A DNA stretch of 64,000 nucleotides. Source: Lujinxingia sediminis. GTDB lineage: Bacteria > Myxococcota_A > Bradymonadia > Bradymonadales > Bradymonadaceae. The notes under the pieces were generated by a model. The model searched no databases. It was not told the origin of the DNA and worked only from the letters and a program-made list of their open reading frames with translations. The stretch is taken from the NCBI RefSeq assembly GCF_004005565.1, contig NZ_SADD01000011.1, forward strand, positions 62,001 through 126,000, in the 5' to 3' direction. Below, in pieces: positions 15,411 through 23,209 of this stretch (the first letter of the stretch is position 1; each line of letters begins with the position of its first letter). Position numbers and translations under genes: made by a program.

Positions 15411-16620
15411 AAAGCTTCCGCTGGATTGCCAGGAAAGCGAATGCGGCCATGCAGATGGTCAGGTGATGGTTCCAGCCCACCCATGTGCGTCCTTCGTAGT
15501 GTTCCATGCCGACATCCTGCTTCATGTCCTGATAGTCGCGCTCGACACGCCATCTCAAACATCCCAGCTCGATCACCCGTTTTGGGTGCACTCGCCGACC
15601 CATATTTGACAGGAAGAAGTCGGTCGGCTCGGGCTTGCCGGGCGGCCAGATGACGATGAGCCATTCCTCGGGACCCGGTTCGCAGCCGTGATAAGCCTTG
15701 GGAGCGGTGTGCAGCCGAATGGCGGCCGCACGCACCTCGCGCATCCGGTGACGCCCGCGCCGGAGCCGATACATCTTAAAATGGTGTGCATCGAGCTCAT
15801 CGGCCAACGCCCGGACCGAGACCGGCTCGAAAGTGCCCGGGTAGCGTCGCGTCTGGCGCCGACCCGAGCTCGGATTCGTCTCGGGCAGAGGATCGGGCCC
15901 CTGACCGGGCCGCCAGACCGAGGTGGAGGGCTGGATGGCGACCACGTACTCGAGCCTGCGCTCCCGGAGACCCTCTCGAAACGGGCCGCTGTTGCCGTAG
16001 CCGGCGTCGGCCAGAATGATCTGCGGGGGCAGGCCCGCGGCCAGTATCCAGTCTACCTGCTCAAGGGCTATTTGAGGCTTGGTGCGAAACTCAATCTCGT
16101 CAGGGATGCCCGCTTCGCGCCGTCGCTCCAGGTCATTGATCCAGACCTCCGGAAGGTAGAGCTCAGCCTGGAGCGGCTGCGAGCAGTTCCAACCCGAAAG
16201 GTGTGTGCTGACGACGAGCTGACAATTCTCTCGCTTGCCGGCCTTGCCACAGTACTGACGCTGAACACCGGGAGATTTGTTGCCCTTTTTGATGAAACCG
16301 GTGTCATCAATGATCAGGGCGACCGGTCGGCCGACGTGCTGTCGGGCGACCTCCAGGAGCCTGTGGCGCGCCTGATCATCGGACCACCGCGTACTGAGCG
16401 TGGTGCGATTGAGCTTCTGGCGAAGTCCACAGGCCATATCGGGCGTCGCAGCCAGTTGAATCCCCGCCGGCTGATGGGTCTTTCGTTTGGCCGTCGATAG
16501 CCGCGCCTCGACGCACGCCCAAAGATTGGTCCTGAGCGGTTTGCCCGAGCAGTCGCTGAAGACGAAGTTGCAGAACGATTCGAGATCTGCGCACGAGGAT
16601 GTGAGGTTTGAAATATCCAT
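15343..16620 (-). CDS. IS701-type DDE transposase (main frame, probably frameshifted at the 3' end)
   Basis: 425 residues to the in-frame stop. IS701-type landmarks are DDTGFIKKGNKSPGVQRQYC (first catalytic Asp), ILADAGYGNSGPFREGL (second Asp) and WRVERDYQDMKQDVGMEHYEGR (catalytic Glu region). After the hydrophobic HHLTICMAAFAFLAIQRKLF the frame gives a non-family tail and stops at 15343. The other frame continues to 15183 with a more family-like ending (see separate entry). The join is at a TTTTTCCCCC run near 15403-15412. The start at 16620 (MDISNLTSS) lies 64 bp inside the right IS end. It may be inactive, sequenced wrongly, or use frameshifting. Confidence 0.85.
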   Translation of the reverse strand: MDISNLTSSCADLESFCNFVFSDCSGKPLRTNLWACVEARLSTAKRKTHQPAGIQLAATPDMACGLRQKLNRTTLSTRWSDDQARHRLLEVARQHVGRPVALIIDDTGFIKKGNKSPGVQRQYCGKAGKRENCQLVVSTHLSGWNCSQPLQAELYLPEVWINDLERRREAGIPDEIEFRTKPQIALEQVDWILAAGLPPQIILADAGYGNSGPFREGLRERRLEYVVAIQPSTSVWRPGQGPDPLPETNPSSGRRQTRRYPGTFEPVSVRALADELDAHHFKMYRLRRGRHRMREVRAAAIRLHTAPKAYHGCEPGPEEWLIVIWPPGKPEPTDFFLSNMGRRVHPKRVIELGCLRWRVERDYQDMKQDVGMEHYEGRTWVGWNHHLTICMAAFAFLAIQRKLFPPETPRIDRVGAQANHREPGP

Positions 16621-16684
16621 AAGCGCGTTAGATCAGACCCCGATCTGGGCTGCAACGAAAAACCGACGAATCAATCAAGTAGTA

Positions 16685-16850
16685 CTAACCACCTAACCAC
16701 ACCAGACGCCCCCAAACGACCGCACGAATCGCCCCACATCGCGAACCACCGGCGCCCCACAACCACCCAACCACCCAACCACCTAACCACACCGGAAACC
16801 CGCCAACGCCCGCACAAACCTCCCAACCTCGCGAACCTCCCAGTCCCGCA
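16685..16850 (-). repeat. GT-rich array, minus orientation, part B (right of the IS)
   Basis: The array resumes after the second CTAA with ACCACACCAGACGCCCCCAA, identical to 15099 onward. A core CCGGCGCCCC is at 16749. A diverged last unit ends around 16850, immediately before the stop codon of the cupin gene. Confidence 0.88.
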
Positions 16851-16857
16851 CCGCCCT

Positions 16858-17343
16858 CTAACCCTGCGCCATCTCAAAATCCGCAAAATCGAAGCCGGGC
16901 ACGACCACACAGGCCATGAACGAATAGCCGGCCGGGCCGGGTTTGGGGTGGGCGCTCTGCCAGTGGCCGGCGGGGACGAGGGCTTGCAGGCGGAGCTCGG
17001 CGGTGGGGCCCAGCGTCAGCGTGCTCAGGCGGCCTTCGTCGGGAGTTTTGATGCGCAGGGTGAGCGGGTCGCCCATCAGGTGGAACCAGAGCTCGTCGGA
17101 GCTGACGCGGTGGGGTTTGGAGTGCTGGTGGGATTTGAGCAGGTAGTAGATGGCGGTGCCGGCCTGTCGGGGGCCGCTTTTGCCGGGAAGCACATCGGGG
17201 GGCAGCGTGATGGAGGAGCGCCAGGTCTCGGCGTAGAAGCCCCCCTCGGGGTGGGGGTGAAGGGCGTGGCGGGCGATGAGCTCGTCGGCGGTGGGTTTTT
17301 CGAACGTTTCGGTGCGGTTGATGGGTTCGGCGCGGTCGGGCAT
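16858..17343 (-). CDS. Cupin-fold DUF985 protein
   Basis: 161 residues matching the Cupin_5/DUF985 family: LHPHPEGGFYAETWRS near residues 30-45, TAIYYLLKSHQHSKPHRV with the metal-type His residues, DELWFHLMGDPL, then VPAGHWQSAHP and YSFMACVVVPGFDFADFEMA at the end. Family members are small single-domain beta-barrel proteins of unclear enzymatic role. The start at 17343 (MPDRAEP) has AAGGACG seven bases upstream; the longer frame adds only a basic stretch. It is 60 bp downstream of the carotenoid-desaturase-like gene on the same strand, so co-transcription is possible. Confidence 0.85.
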   Translation of the reverse strand: MPDRAEPINRTETFEKPTADELIARHALHPHPEGGFYAETWRSSITLPPDVLPGKSGPRQAGTAIYYLLKSHQHSKPHRVSSDELWFHLMGDPLTLRIKTPDEGRLSTLTLGPTAELRLQALVPAGHWQSAHPKPGPAGYSFMACVVVPGFDFADFEMAQG

Positions 17344-17403
17344 GGGGACGTCCTTATGTCGGGTAAGCCATCGGGCGGAGCGCGTCTGGCGCATCGCGCG
17401 TAA

Positions 17404-18897
17404 TCATCGAGCTGATTTGAGAATATGCTCTGCGGTGCGCAGGCCGCCAAGGGCCACCGCCAGGGTGCTTTGCCCGGGGAAGGCTGTGTCGCCGACGAGG
17501 TAGAGGTTCGGGGCGACCTGCTGCGGGCCGAGGTCGCGGTAGTGGTGCAGGCCCTTGACGCGGGGAATGCCACCCACGTAGCCGCCGGGGCGTCCGGTGA
17601 AACGCTCGAAGGTGCGGGGGCTGCCGGTCATCTCAAAGCGGGTGGCGCGGGCAAGCTCCGGGGCGCGATGGTGGAGGGTCTGGCGCATGCGATCCTGCAC
17701 GGATTGGGTGTAGGCGGCGCGCTCCTCGTTGGTGCCGCCCGGGTAGCGCTGCATGTCGATGTGGGTGGAGACGGTGACGACGCGCTGGTCGTCGGGGGCG
17801 CGGCCCTCCTCGTCGGCGCCGCTCACGGAGCAGAAGATGTGGTTGCCCTCCTGAAAAGGACTCTGAGGGTCGTCGACGAGCTCCAGGTGAAAGGCCTCCC
17901 GGCGGGCGATCTGATGGCGGTCGACGCCCAGGTAGAGCATCGCCGCGCCCCAGCCCCCTTCGACGGCGCGTTGCATGCGGTGGAGGCAGGGGCGCGCGAG
18001 CTCCGGGGCGTCGAGGAGGTTGAGGAGGGCTTCGGGCAACAGGTTTGCGACCACCTGGCGGGCACGCAGGGTATGGCGGCGACTCTCGACGAGCCAGTGG
18101 TCGCCCCGGAACGAGAGGCCCGTGACGGCGTCGGCCATTGAGACGGTGGCCCCCAGCGATGCGATGGCCTCGGAGAGGGCTATGGCGAGCTGACCGATGC
18201 CCCCGTGGATGTGGCCGGTGCCGCGAAAGAAGTAGTCCATGGCGGCAAGCGCGAAGGGGGCTTCGGCCTCGTCGGCGCTGGCCTGCACGGTGATCTGGCA
18301 GACGGCGTTGAGGTAGGTGCGCAGGGGCAGAAAGTCGCTGAGCTTAAAGCGTTTGAGCAGATCACCCACCGAGCGTCCGACCGCGCCGAGGAGCACCAGG
18401 TAGCCTGGCGAGCGGCCCAGGTGGCGCATCAGGTTGGAGGGGTTAAAGGGGGGGAGAAGGGTGGGATCGTCGAAGAGCGCCCAGAGAGCATCGGCGACGC
18501 GCTTCTGGTAGTCGAAGAAGCGATGGATGGCAGCGGTGGGGGCCCCGGGGAGCGCGCAGAACGACGCGCTAAGCGCCCGGCGGTCGCTGGAGATGGGCAG
18601 CTCAAAGTCGGGAGCGCGCAGGGTGACGAGCGGGTCCATGCTTTCAAAACGCACCGGCAGGTTGTGGCGCTCGATCCAGCGGGCAAAGAGCTGACCTTCG
18701 CCAAAGCCGCTGAAGAGGGTGGCGCCGGACTCAAAGCGGTAGCCGCGGCGGCGAAAGGTGCTGGCGCAGCCGCCCGGGTAGGTGAGGCGTTCAAAGAGGG
18801 CGACTGAGGCGCCGCGTTCGGCCAGGGTAAGCGCGGCGCTCAGGCCGCCGAAGCCAGCGCCGATGACGGCGACATCGACCAGATTGGATGTGTTCAT
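17404..18897 (-). CDS. Phytoene desaturase/carotenoid isomerase-like FAD oxidoreductase
   Basis: 497 residues. The N-terminal dinucleotide-binding motif is VAVIGAGFGGLSAALTLAERG (about 9-29), followed by FERLTYPGGCASTFRRRGY, typical of CrtI/CRTISO enzymes. The C-terminal FAD signature is NLYLVGDTAFPGQSTLAVAL (about 464-483). These enzymes desaturate or isomerise carotenoids, or related retinol-saturase substrates, at membranes. No crtB, crtE or crtY is nearby, so a carotenoid role is not proved. The SpsF-like gene lies 84 bp upstream on the same strand. The start at 18897 is the first Met before the nucleotide-binding motif. Confidence 0.85.
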   Translation of the reverse strand: MNTSNLVDVAVIGAGFGGLSAALTLAERGASVALFERLTYPGGCASTFRRRGYRFESGATLFSGFGEGQLFARWIERHNLPVRFESMDPLVTLRAPDFELPISSDRRALSASFCALPGAPTAAIHRFFDYQKRVADALWALFDDPTLLPPFNPSNLMRHLGRSPGYLVLLGAVGRSVGDLLKRFKLSDFLPLRTYLNAVCQITVQASADEAEAPFALAAMDYFFRGTGHIHGGIGQLAIALSEAIASLGATVSMADAVTGLSFRGDHWLVESRRHTLRARQVVANLLPEALLNLLDAPELARPCLHRMQRAVEGGWGAAMLYLGVDRHQIARREAFHLELVDDPQSPFQEGNHIFCSVSGADEEGRAPDDQRVVTVSTHIDMQRYPGGTNEERAAYTQSVQDRMRQTLHHRAPELARATRFEMTGSPRTFERFTGRPGGYVGGIPRVKGLHHYRDLGPQQVAPNLYLVGDTAFPGQSTLAVALGGLRTAEHILKSAR

Positions 18898-18981
18898 GGG
18901 GGGACTGCCGACTGCAAGGGAAAGGGAAGGGGAGCGGGTCGGCAGAAGAGGTAGGCACCGAGACGCGATGGCAAGGGGGCC

Positions 18982-19722
18982 TCAGGGGCTCGCCAGGGTT
19001 CCGTGGGAATCGTCGGTGTGACCCTGTGACGGGTGGATGAGTTGGAGGAGCCTGGCGAGGTCGTAGTCGGTGTGGGGGCCGTGCATACGGGCGACGAGGC
19101 TGCGGGCGAAGATGAGGTCGGGGAGCTCGTCGATGGCCAGGTGAAGCCCGGCGGCTTCGGGGTGGTGGGTGTTGTAGACGTAGAGGCGTCGGCCCAGGTG
19201 GGGGCGCTGGTAGAGGGCGAGTGTGACGTGTTCGAGGTGGTCGTGGCGGGTGAGGTGGTTGAGGTGGCGGATGTAAAAGGCGGTGCGGAGGATCTCGATG
19301 CTCATGCCGACGGGGAAGGTTCGGCCGTCGACGTTGCTCAAAAAGTCGAGGTGATTGTTCCGGGCGATGGCGATCATCTGGCGCAGGGTGGGGATGTCGA
19401 CAAAGGCGTTGTCGCCGTTGATGCGCGCGGCAAAGTCGAAGCCGGCGGTACGCGCAGCACCGGCGAAGCGTCCGGCCACATCGTGCAGATCGCCGCGGTA
19501 GCAGCTCACGCCCTCCGCGCGGCAGAAGCGGGCGATCGGGTCATCGGAGGATTCCACCGAGGTGGCCACGACGATGTCGTCTAAGGGGAGCGCATGGGTC
19601 AGGCGTTCGAGCACAAAGCCGAGCAGAGGGCGGCCTCCCAGGGGCATCAGGGCCTTTCCGGGGAGGCGGCTGGAGGAGTAGCGGCTCACTACGACGGCGC
19701 CAACGCGGGGATGAGGGATCAT
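18982..19722 (-). CDS. SpsF/NeuA-like sugar nucleotidyltransferase
   Basis: 246 residues. Features of the CMP-sugar cytidylyltransferase-like fold are [20 protein letters not shown] at the N-terminus (the nucleotide-binding RxxSxRLPGKxL motif), [37 protein letters not shown] (the (N/G)D metal-binding strand) and [10 protein letters not shown]. SpsF-type proteins act in spore-coat or surface polysaccharide synthesis. The start codon at 19722 overlaps the stop of the acyltransferase gene by four bases (ATGA), indicating translational coupling. Likely role: activating or adding a surface sugar; specificity unknown. Confidence 0.82.
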   Translation of the reverse strand: MIPHPRVGAVVVSRYSSSRLPGKALMPLGGRPLLGFVLERLTHALPLDDIVVATSVESSDDPIARFCRAEGVSCYRGDLHDVAGRFAGAARTAGFDFAARINGDNAFVDIPTLRQMIAIARNNHLDFLSNVDGRTFPVGMSIEILRTAFYIRHLNHLTRHDHLEHVTLALYQRPHLGRRLYVYNTHHPEAAGLHLAIDELPDLIFARSLVARMHGPHTDYDLARLLQLIHPSQGHTDDSHGTLASP

Positions 19723-20267
19723 TTGCGCTCTCCCAGGGCTTTTGCGGGTACGCCACCGACGATGGCGTAGGAGGGAACGTCGCGGCGCACAATGGCCCCG
19801 GCGGCCACGATGGCGCCTTTTCCGATGCGTACACCTTTGAGGATTTTGGCGCCGGCCCCGATCCAGACGTCGTCTTCGATGACGATCGCTTCGGCCTCGT
19901 TGGGCTGGGTGTGGATGGGGGCGCTGCGGCGGGCCTGGTGGTCGCTGTCGACGATGTAGACAAAGGGCGCGATCAGGCAATCGCGGCCGATGGTGATGCC
20001 GGCCGAGGCGAAGAGGTAGGTGTGGTAGCCGATCGAGCAGTTCTGACCGATGCGGATATGCGCCCGGGGGTTGCAGGCGCAGAGCCGGGCACCCTCTTTG
20101 AGGACGGTGTGGGCGCCGATGTGGATGTTGGCCGGGTAGCGCATCAGGGCGACGTTGCGGTCCACGAAGACACCGTAGCCCAGGTAGCCGAGGGTGGGTT
20201 TGTGGCGGAGCCAGCGCAGGCGATGAATGAGGCGAAAGCGCAGGTGCTGGCGCATCTGATTGCTCAT
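19719..20267 (-). CDS. Hexapeptide-repeat (left-handed beta-helix) acyltransferase
   Basis: 182 residues. The centre consists of LbH hexapeptide turns: [59 protein letters not shown], then [20 protein letters not shown] and [20 protein letters not shown], ending in [14 protein letters not shown]. The DxHxxxx region ([13 protein letters not shown]) is the usual catalytic His loop of maltose/galactoside O-acetyltransferase-like enzymes. It probably O-acetylates a surface sugar. AAGGGAGG lies just before the start at 20267. It is translationally coupled to the SpsF-like gene, so the two work on the same glycan. Confidence 0.9.
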   Translation of the reverse strand: MSNQMRQHLRFRLIHRLRWLRHKPTLGYLGYGVFVDRNVALMRYPANIHIGAHTVLKEGARLCACNPRAHIRIGQNCSIGYHTYLFASAGITIGRDCLIAPFVYIVDSDHQARRSAPIHTQPNEAEAIVIEDDVWIGAGAKILKGVRIGKGAIVAAGAIVRRDVPSYAIVGGVPAKALGERK

Positions 20268-20345
20268 GGCGACCTCCCTTTTGAGGGGGCAGCAGGTCTG
20301 CCGGAGGTCTTCGAGAGCGCCCCCCGACGACGATGTCGCATAGCC

Positions 20346-20392
20346 TAAAACTACCCACGCCGGCCGGAGCGCAAAGCTCGGGCCGGCGTGGG
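20346..20392 (-). terminator. Strong hairpin terminator downstream of the BsuPI-like lipoprotein gene
   Basis: CCCACGCCGGCC (20354-20365) and GGCCGGCGTGGG (20381-20392) are a perfect 12-bp stem, extended inside by GAGC/GCTC around a GCAAA loop. On the minus strand it is followed by TAGTTTTAGG. The T-tract is short, but the stem is exceptional. Confidence 0.7.
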
Positions 20393-20424
20393 GGTGGGCC
20401 GGGGAGGTACGATGGGGTGCGGGC

Positions 20425-21015
20425 TCAGCCTTCGGGAGTGAGCTCTTCGGCGGCGTCGCCTTCCGGGGGGAGCTCGTCCGTGGCGTCGCCTTCGGGGGTG
20501 ACCTCGTCGCCGGGTTCGGCGGGCTCAGCAGGCTCAGCAGGCTCAGCAGGCTCAGTGCTGGCCGGCGGCGCCACGATATCGAAGGCACCGGAGGTGACCT
20601 GCTTGAAATCCAGGCCCACGGGCATCTCGATGGCGGTGGAGAAGCGGTAGCGGCCCGGCTCAAGGCCTGTCGGGTTAAAGGAGGCCTCGCGCATAGCGCC
20701 GGGGTTGACGAGCACCGCCTCGCTGGAGTCATCGCAGCTGAGCCAGTCGGGCCGGGCGGTGGAGGGCTGCCATTCTCCATCGACCTCGATGTGCAGTGTG
20801 GCCCGGCAGAGGTCGACCTTCAGCGGGCGCTGAGCCTTGTTTTCCAGGCTGAGCACCAGGTTGCCCTCGGTGGTGGGGGCGGTGCTCAGGTTGACGGCCT
20901 GGAGCTCGGAGCGGGCGGTGCCGGTGTCCTGTTGTGGGGTGGCGCAGGCCATAAGGCCGCCCGTGAGCAGGGCGGTGGAGGCAAGAAGGGCGGTCAAAAG
21001 GGGGCGAGTTCGCAT
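20425..21015 (-). CDS. Lipoprotein with intracellular-inhibitor-like domain and AEP repeat tail
   Basis: 196 residues. A lipobox signal ([16 protein letters not shown]) puts the lipidated Cys at about residue 24. The body reads [20 protein letters not shown], then [14 protein letters not shown] and [20 protein letters not shown], the pattern of BsuPI-type beta-sandwiches found in small secreted lipoproteins. The C-terminal 50 residues are repetitive (four AEP triplets, then PEGDATDEL-like units) and probably a flexible spacer. GGAG precedes the start at 21015. It is a single gene with its own terminator. Function unknown. Confidence 0.75.
   Translation of the reverse strand: MRTRPLLTALLASTALLTGGLMACATPQQDTGTARSELQAVNLSTAPTTEGNLVLSLENKAQRPLKVDLCRATLHIEVDGEWQPSTARPDWLSCDDSSEAVLVNPGAMREASFNPTGLEPGRYRFSTAIEMPVGLDFKQVTSGAFDIVAPPASTEPAEPAEPAEPAEPGDEVTPEGDATDELPPEGDAAEELTPEG
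20521..20557. repeat. In-gene 9-bp tandem repeat
   Basis: GGCTCAGCA recurs about four times in the reverse coding of the lipoprotein gene, encoding [12 protein letters not shown]. Copy-number changes stay in frame. Confidence 0.75.
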
Positions 21016-21070
21016 ACACACTCCTTTAGAGAAGGGATGAGGGGGCAGGGAAAACACCTACATCAAGGCT

Positions 21071-21102
21071 AAAAAAAACGCCCGCCGCAGGTGCGGAGGG
21101 CG
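21071..21102 (-). terminator. Rho-independent terminator of the response-regulator gene
   Basis: On the minus strand CGCCCTCCGC pairs with GCGGCGGGCG around ACCT-type loop bases and is followed by eight T residues (AAAAAAAA at 21071-21078 on the plus strand). It lies about 38 bp after the stop of the receiver gene. Confidence 0.88.
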
Positions 21103-21140
21103 CTTAAAGAAGGCCCGTCGGGGAGCCTTGTCGACGACGA

Positions 21141-21506
21141 TCAGCCTTCGAGAAAGGCGTTCATCTTGCCGAGCAGTCGCTCGATGTCGACCGGCTTGGT
21201 TTCAAAGTCGTCGCAGCCGATGTCGAGCGCTTTGGTGCGATCGCTCTCCAGGGCGTGGGCGGTCAGTGCGATGAGAGGGATCTTGGCGGTGGGAGCGTGG
21301 GCCTTGATCTGGCGGGTGGCTTCCCAGCCGTCCATCACCGGGAGGCTCAGATCCATCAGGATGAGATCGGGAGCTTCGCTGCGGCTCATGTTGACGGCTT
21401 CCTGACCATCGGTGGCCACGGCCACAGTAAAGCCGCGGCGCTGAAGGCGACGAGCCAACATGTCACGGTTCATTTCATTGTCTTCTACGAGGAGGATCTT
21501 CGCCAT
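21141..21506 (-). CDS. Single-domain response regulator (CheY-like receiver)
   Basis: 121 residues, only a receiver domain. The acidic pair is in LLVEDNEMNRDML (about 5-17), the phospho-acceptor in LILMDLSLPVMDGWEA (Asp about 53), the Thr/Ala switch in LIALTAHAL, and the Lys in DDFETKPVD (about 105). There is no output domain. The MNRD and TAHAL words resemble receivers fused to hybrid kinases rather than true CheY. It lies 104 bp downstream of the methyl-accepting protein on the same strand, so it may carry that receptor's signal. A terminator follows. Confidence 0.93.
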   Translation of the reverse strand: MAKILLVEDNEMNRDMLARRLQRRGFTVAVATDGQEAVNMSRSEAPDLILMDLSLPVMDGWEATRQIKAHAPTAKIPLIALTAHALESDRTKALDIGCDDFETKPVDIERLLGKMNAFLEG

Positions 21507-21610
21507 TGCGTTACTCTCGTTAAACGTGGTCGATGTCACTTTTCCTAAACTCATGAGGAGCACGCGAGCATATCAGGCACGAGTGTCGTCTGGCTCCCCG
21601 ACATCGGGTG

Positions 21611-23080
21611 TCATCCGTGGGTGCTTTGCAGGTTCGCCGCCGGCGCGGGCGCTTCAACTTTCCAGCGCTCCACACCGTGGCGATCACCGACGTCGAACCG
21701 CTCTACCATTTCTCGCAGGGATTCCGAAAGGGTCGCAAGCTCGGATGCGGTTACGGTGACCTGTCGGATGCCTGCCACCGAGTTGGTGACCAGACGCGAG
21801 AGGTCTTCCATGGCGCGGTTAACCTCGCCGGTGTTCTCGCGCTGGTCCTGAGTAACCACCTTGATTTTTGTGGCAACCTCGGTGGTCTCTTCGGAACGAT
21901 CGAGGCCTTCCTGGCAGGCCACCGCGGTGGTGCGGGCGCTGTCCTGGATATCGCCGACCAGGCCCTTGATGGCGCCGACCGACTCCATGGTGTTCTCGGC
22001 AAGGCGGCGCATCTCGTTGGCGACCAGCGCGAAGCCCTTGCCGGCCTCACCGGCGCGGGCCCCTTCCAGGCTGGCGTTAAGCGCCAGCAGGTCGGAGCGG
22101 TCGGCGATGCTTTTGATGAGCTTGAGGATCTCGGAGATGCGCTCGCTATGCTGATTGAGTTCCTGGATATGCGCGCCGATCTGGCGGTTTTTCTGGCAGG
22201 TGTCCTCGGCGGCGCGGGAGACCTGTCGGGCGCTGTCGGCGATGGCGTCCGACGAGTTGAAGAGGCCTTCGACGGTGAGCTGGGTCTGGCGGATCTTGGC
22301 GGCCTGGTGCTGGGCGGAGTTCTCGTGCTGGTGGAGCACCTGGAGCATCTCTTCGGTGGAGGTGGCCACGTGCAGGGCGCTGCGCATGATCTCCTCGACG
22401 ACTTCACGCAGTCCGGTGACCATTTCGTTAAACACGTTGGTGAGGTCGCCGTCGCCTTCGACCTGACTTGTGAGGTCGCCGCCGGCGATCTGTCGGGCGC
22501 GCCCGGCCAGGTGCCGCAGGTTGCGCACCATCATTCCGAAGGAGTCACCAAGTTCGCCGGGGAGCTCCTCGTCGAGGGCCGGGTTGAAGAGCTGGTCGTT
22601 GGCGATGATGTAGGCTTTGACGGTGAGCCGGCGCAGCTGGTTGGTGAGCTGGGCGAAGCTGCGGTTGAGATCGCCCTGGCTGGCGCTGGCGGGTAGATCA
22701 ACCGCCGAGAGCTGACCGGTTTCAAGGACCTTGCTCTGGAGCTGACGCACGCCGATGTAGCCGTTGGCAAGCTCGGTGGCCTCTTCGCTGAGCATGCGCA
22801 GCTGGGTGAGGAGCTGGTTGACGGCGGTGGCCATGCGGCCGACTTCGCCATCGAGGTTGAGCGTGAGGCGGGGCTGGGTGAGATCCCCCTGGGCCAGGCG
22901 TTCGACCGCGTCGATGACTTCCCCGTAGGGGCTGAGCACCGAGCGGGTGTAGGCGATCGAGGCCAGGCCGCCCAGCATGACCAGCGCGGCGGCGAGAAAG
23001 GCGCCCTGCGCCAGCGCGGCGCCCGCGCCGATGACGGCGACCCCGCCGATGACTCCAGCAATCTTTTTCCAACTGCTCAT
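21611..23080 (-). CDS. Methyl-accepting chemotaxis protein without a large periplasmic domain
   Basis: 489 residues. Two closely spaced hydrophobic stretches (IAGVIGGVAVIGAGAALAQG; FLAAALVMLGGLASIAY, about 7-44) leave only a few residues outside. Two HAMP-like segments follow (near 52-95 and 165-205, the second containing GRARQIAGGDLTSQVEGDGD). The signalling tip is conserved as SIADRSDLLALNASLEGARA then GEAGKGFALVANEMRRLAENT. With no periplasmic ligand domain it probably senses cytoplasmic or membrane signals. The start at 23080 (MSSWKK) has GGGA upstream. A receiver gene is just downstream. A flagellar or type-IV pilus link cannot be judged. Confidence 0.9.
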   Translation of the reverse strand: MSSWKKIAGVIGGVAVIGAGAALAQGAFLAAALVMLGGLASIAYTRSVLSPYGEVIDAVERLAQGDLTQPRLTLNLDGEVGRMATAVNQLLTQLRMLSEEATELANGYIGVRQLQSKVLETGQLSAVDLPASASQGDLNRSFAQLTNQLRRLTVKAYIIANDQLFNPALDEELPGELGDSFGMMVRNLRHLAGRARQIAGGDLTSQVEGDGDLTNVFNEMVTGLREVVEEIMRSALHVATSTEEMLQVLHQHENSAQHQAAKIRQTQLTVEGLFNSSDAIADSARQVSRAAEDTCQKNRQIGAHIQELNQHSERISEILKLIKSIADRSDLLALNASLEGARAGEAGKGFALVANEMRRLAENTMESVGAIKGLVGDIQDSARTTAVACQEGLDRSEETTEVATKIKVVTQDQRENTGEVNRAMEDLSRLVTNSVAGIRQVTVTASELATLSESLREMVERFDVGDRHGVERWKVEAPAPAANLQSTHG

Positions 23081-23209
23081 CTGGTGGTCCCTAAACGCAA
23101 GACTGCGATACAAAAACGCCCGACCCTCAAGCATTCTCGGTGGGCCGGGCAGTGCGGCCCGGAGCTCATCGCTGAGTTCCAGGCCGGCATTATGCAGCAG
23201 GTAAAGCTT

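Larger units (their letters stand above)
15181..16684 (-). mobile_element. IS701-family-like insertion sequence with CTAA target duplication
   Basis: 1504 bp. The ends are imperfect inverted repeats: TACTACTTGATCAGTTC (left) and, on the minus strand, TACTACTTGATTGATTC (right). The 4-bp sequence CTAA lies directly outside both ends (15177-15180 and 16685-16688) and fits the YTAR target preference known for IS701. The element carries a single DDE transposase on the minus strand with a frameshift near its 3' end. It has split the minus-oriented 90-bp array: removing the IS and one CTAA restores the 90-bp core spacing exactly. Confidence 0.93.
13946..16857. other. 2.9-kb accessory spacer: inverted repeat arrays plus an insertion sequence
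   Basis: Between the ZIP gene and the DUF985 cupin there is no ordinary gene except the transposase. The order is a plus-oriented GT-rich array (13981-14428), a central 548-bp segment without recognisable coding content (14429-14976), a minus-oriented copy of the array (14977-16850), and an IS inserted into the latter (15181-16684). Confidence 0.7.
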
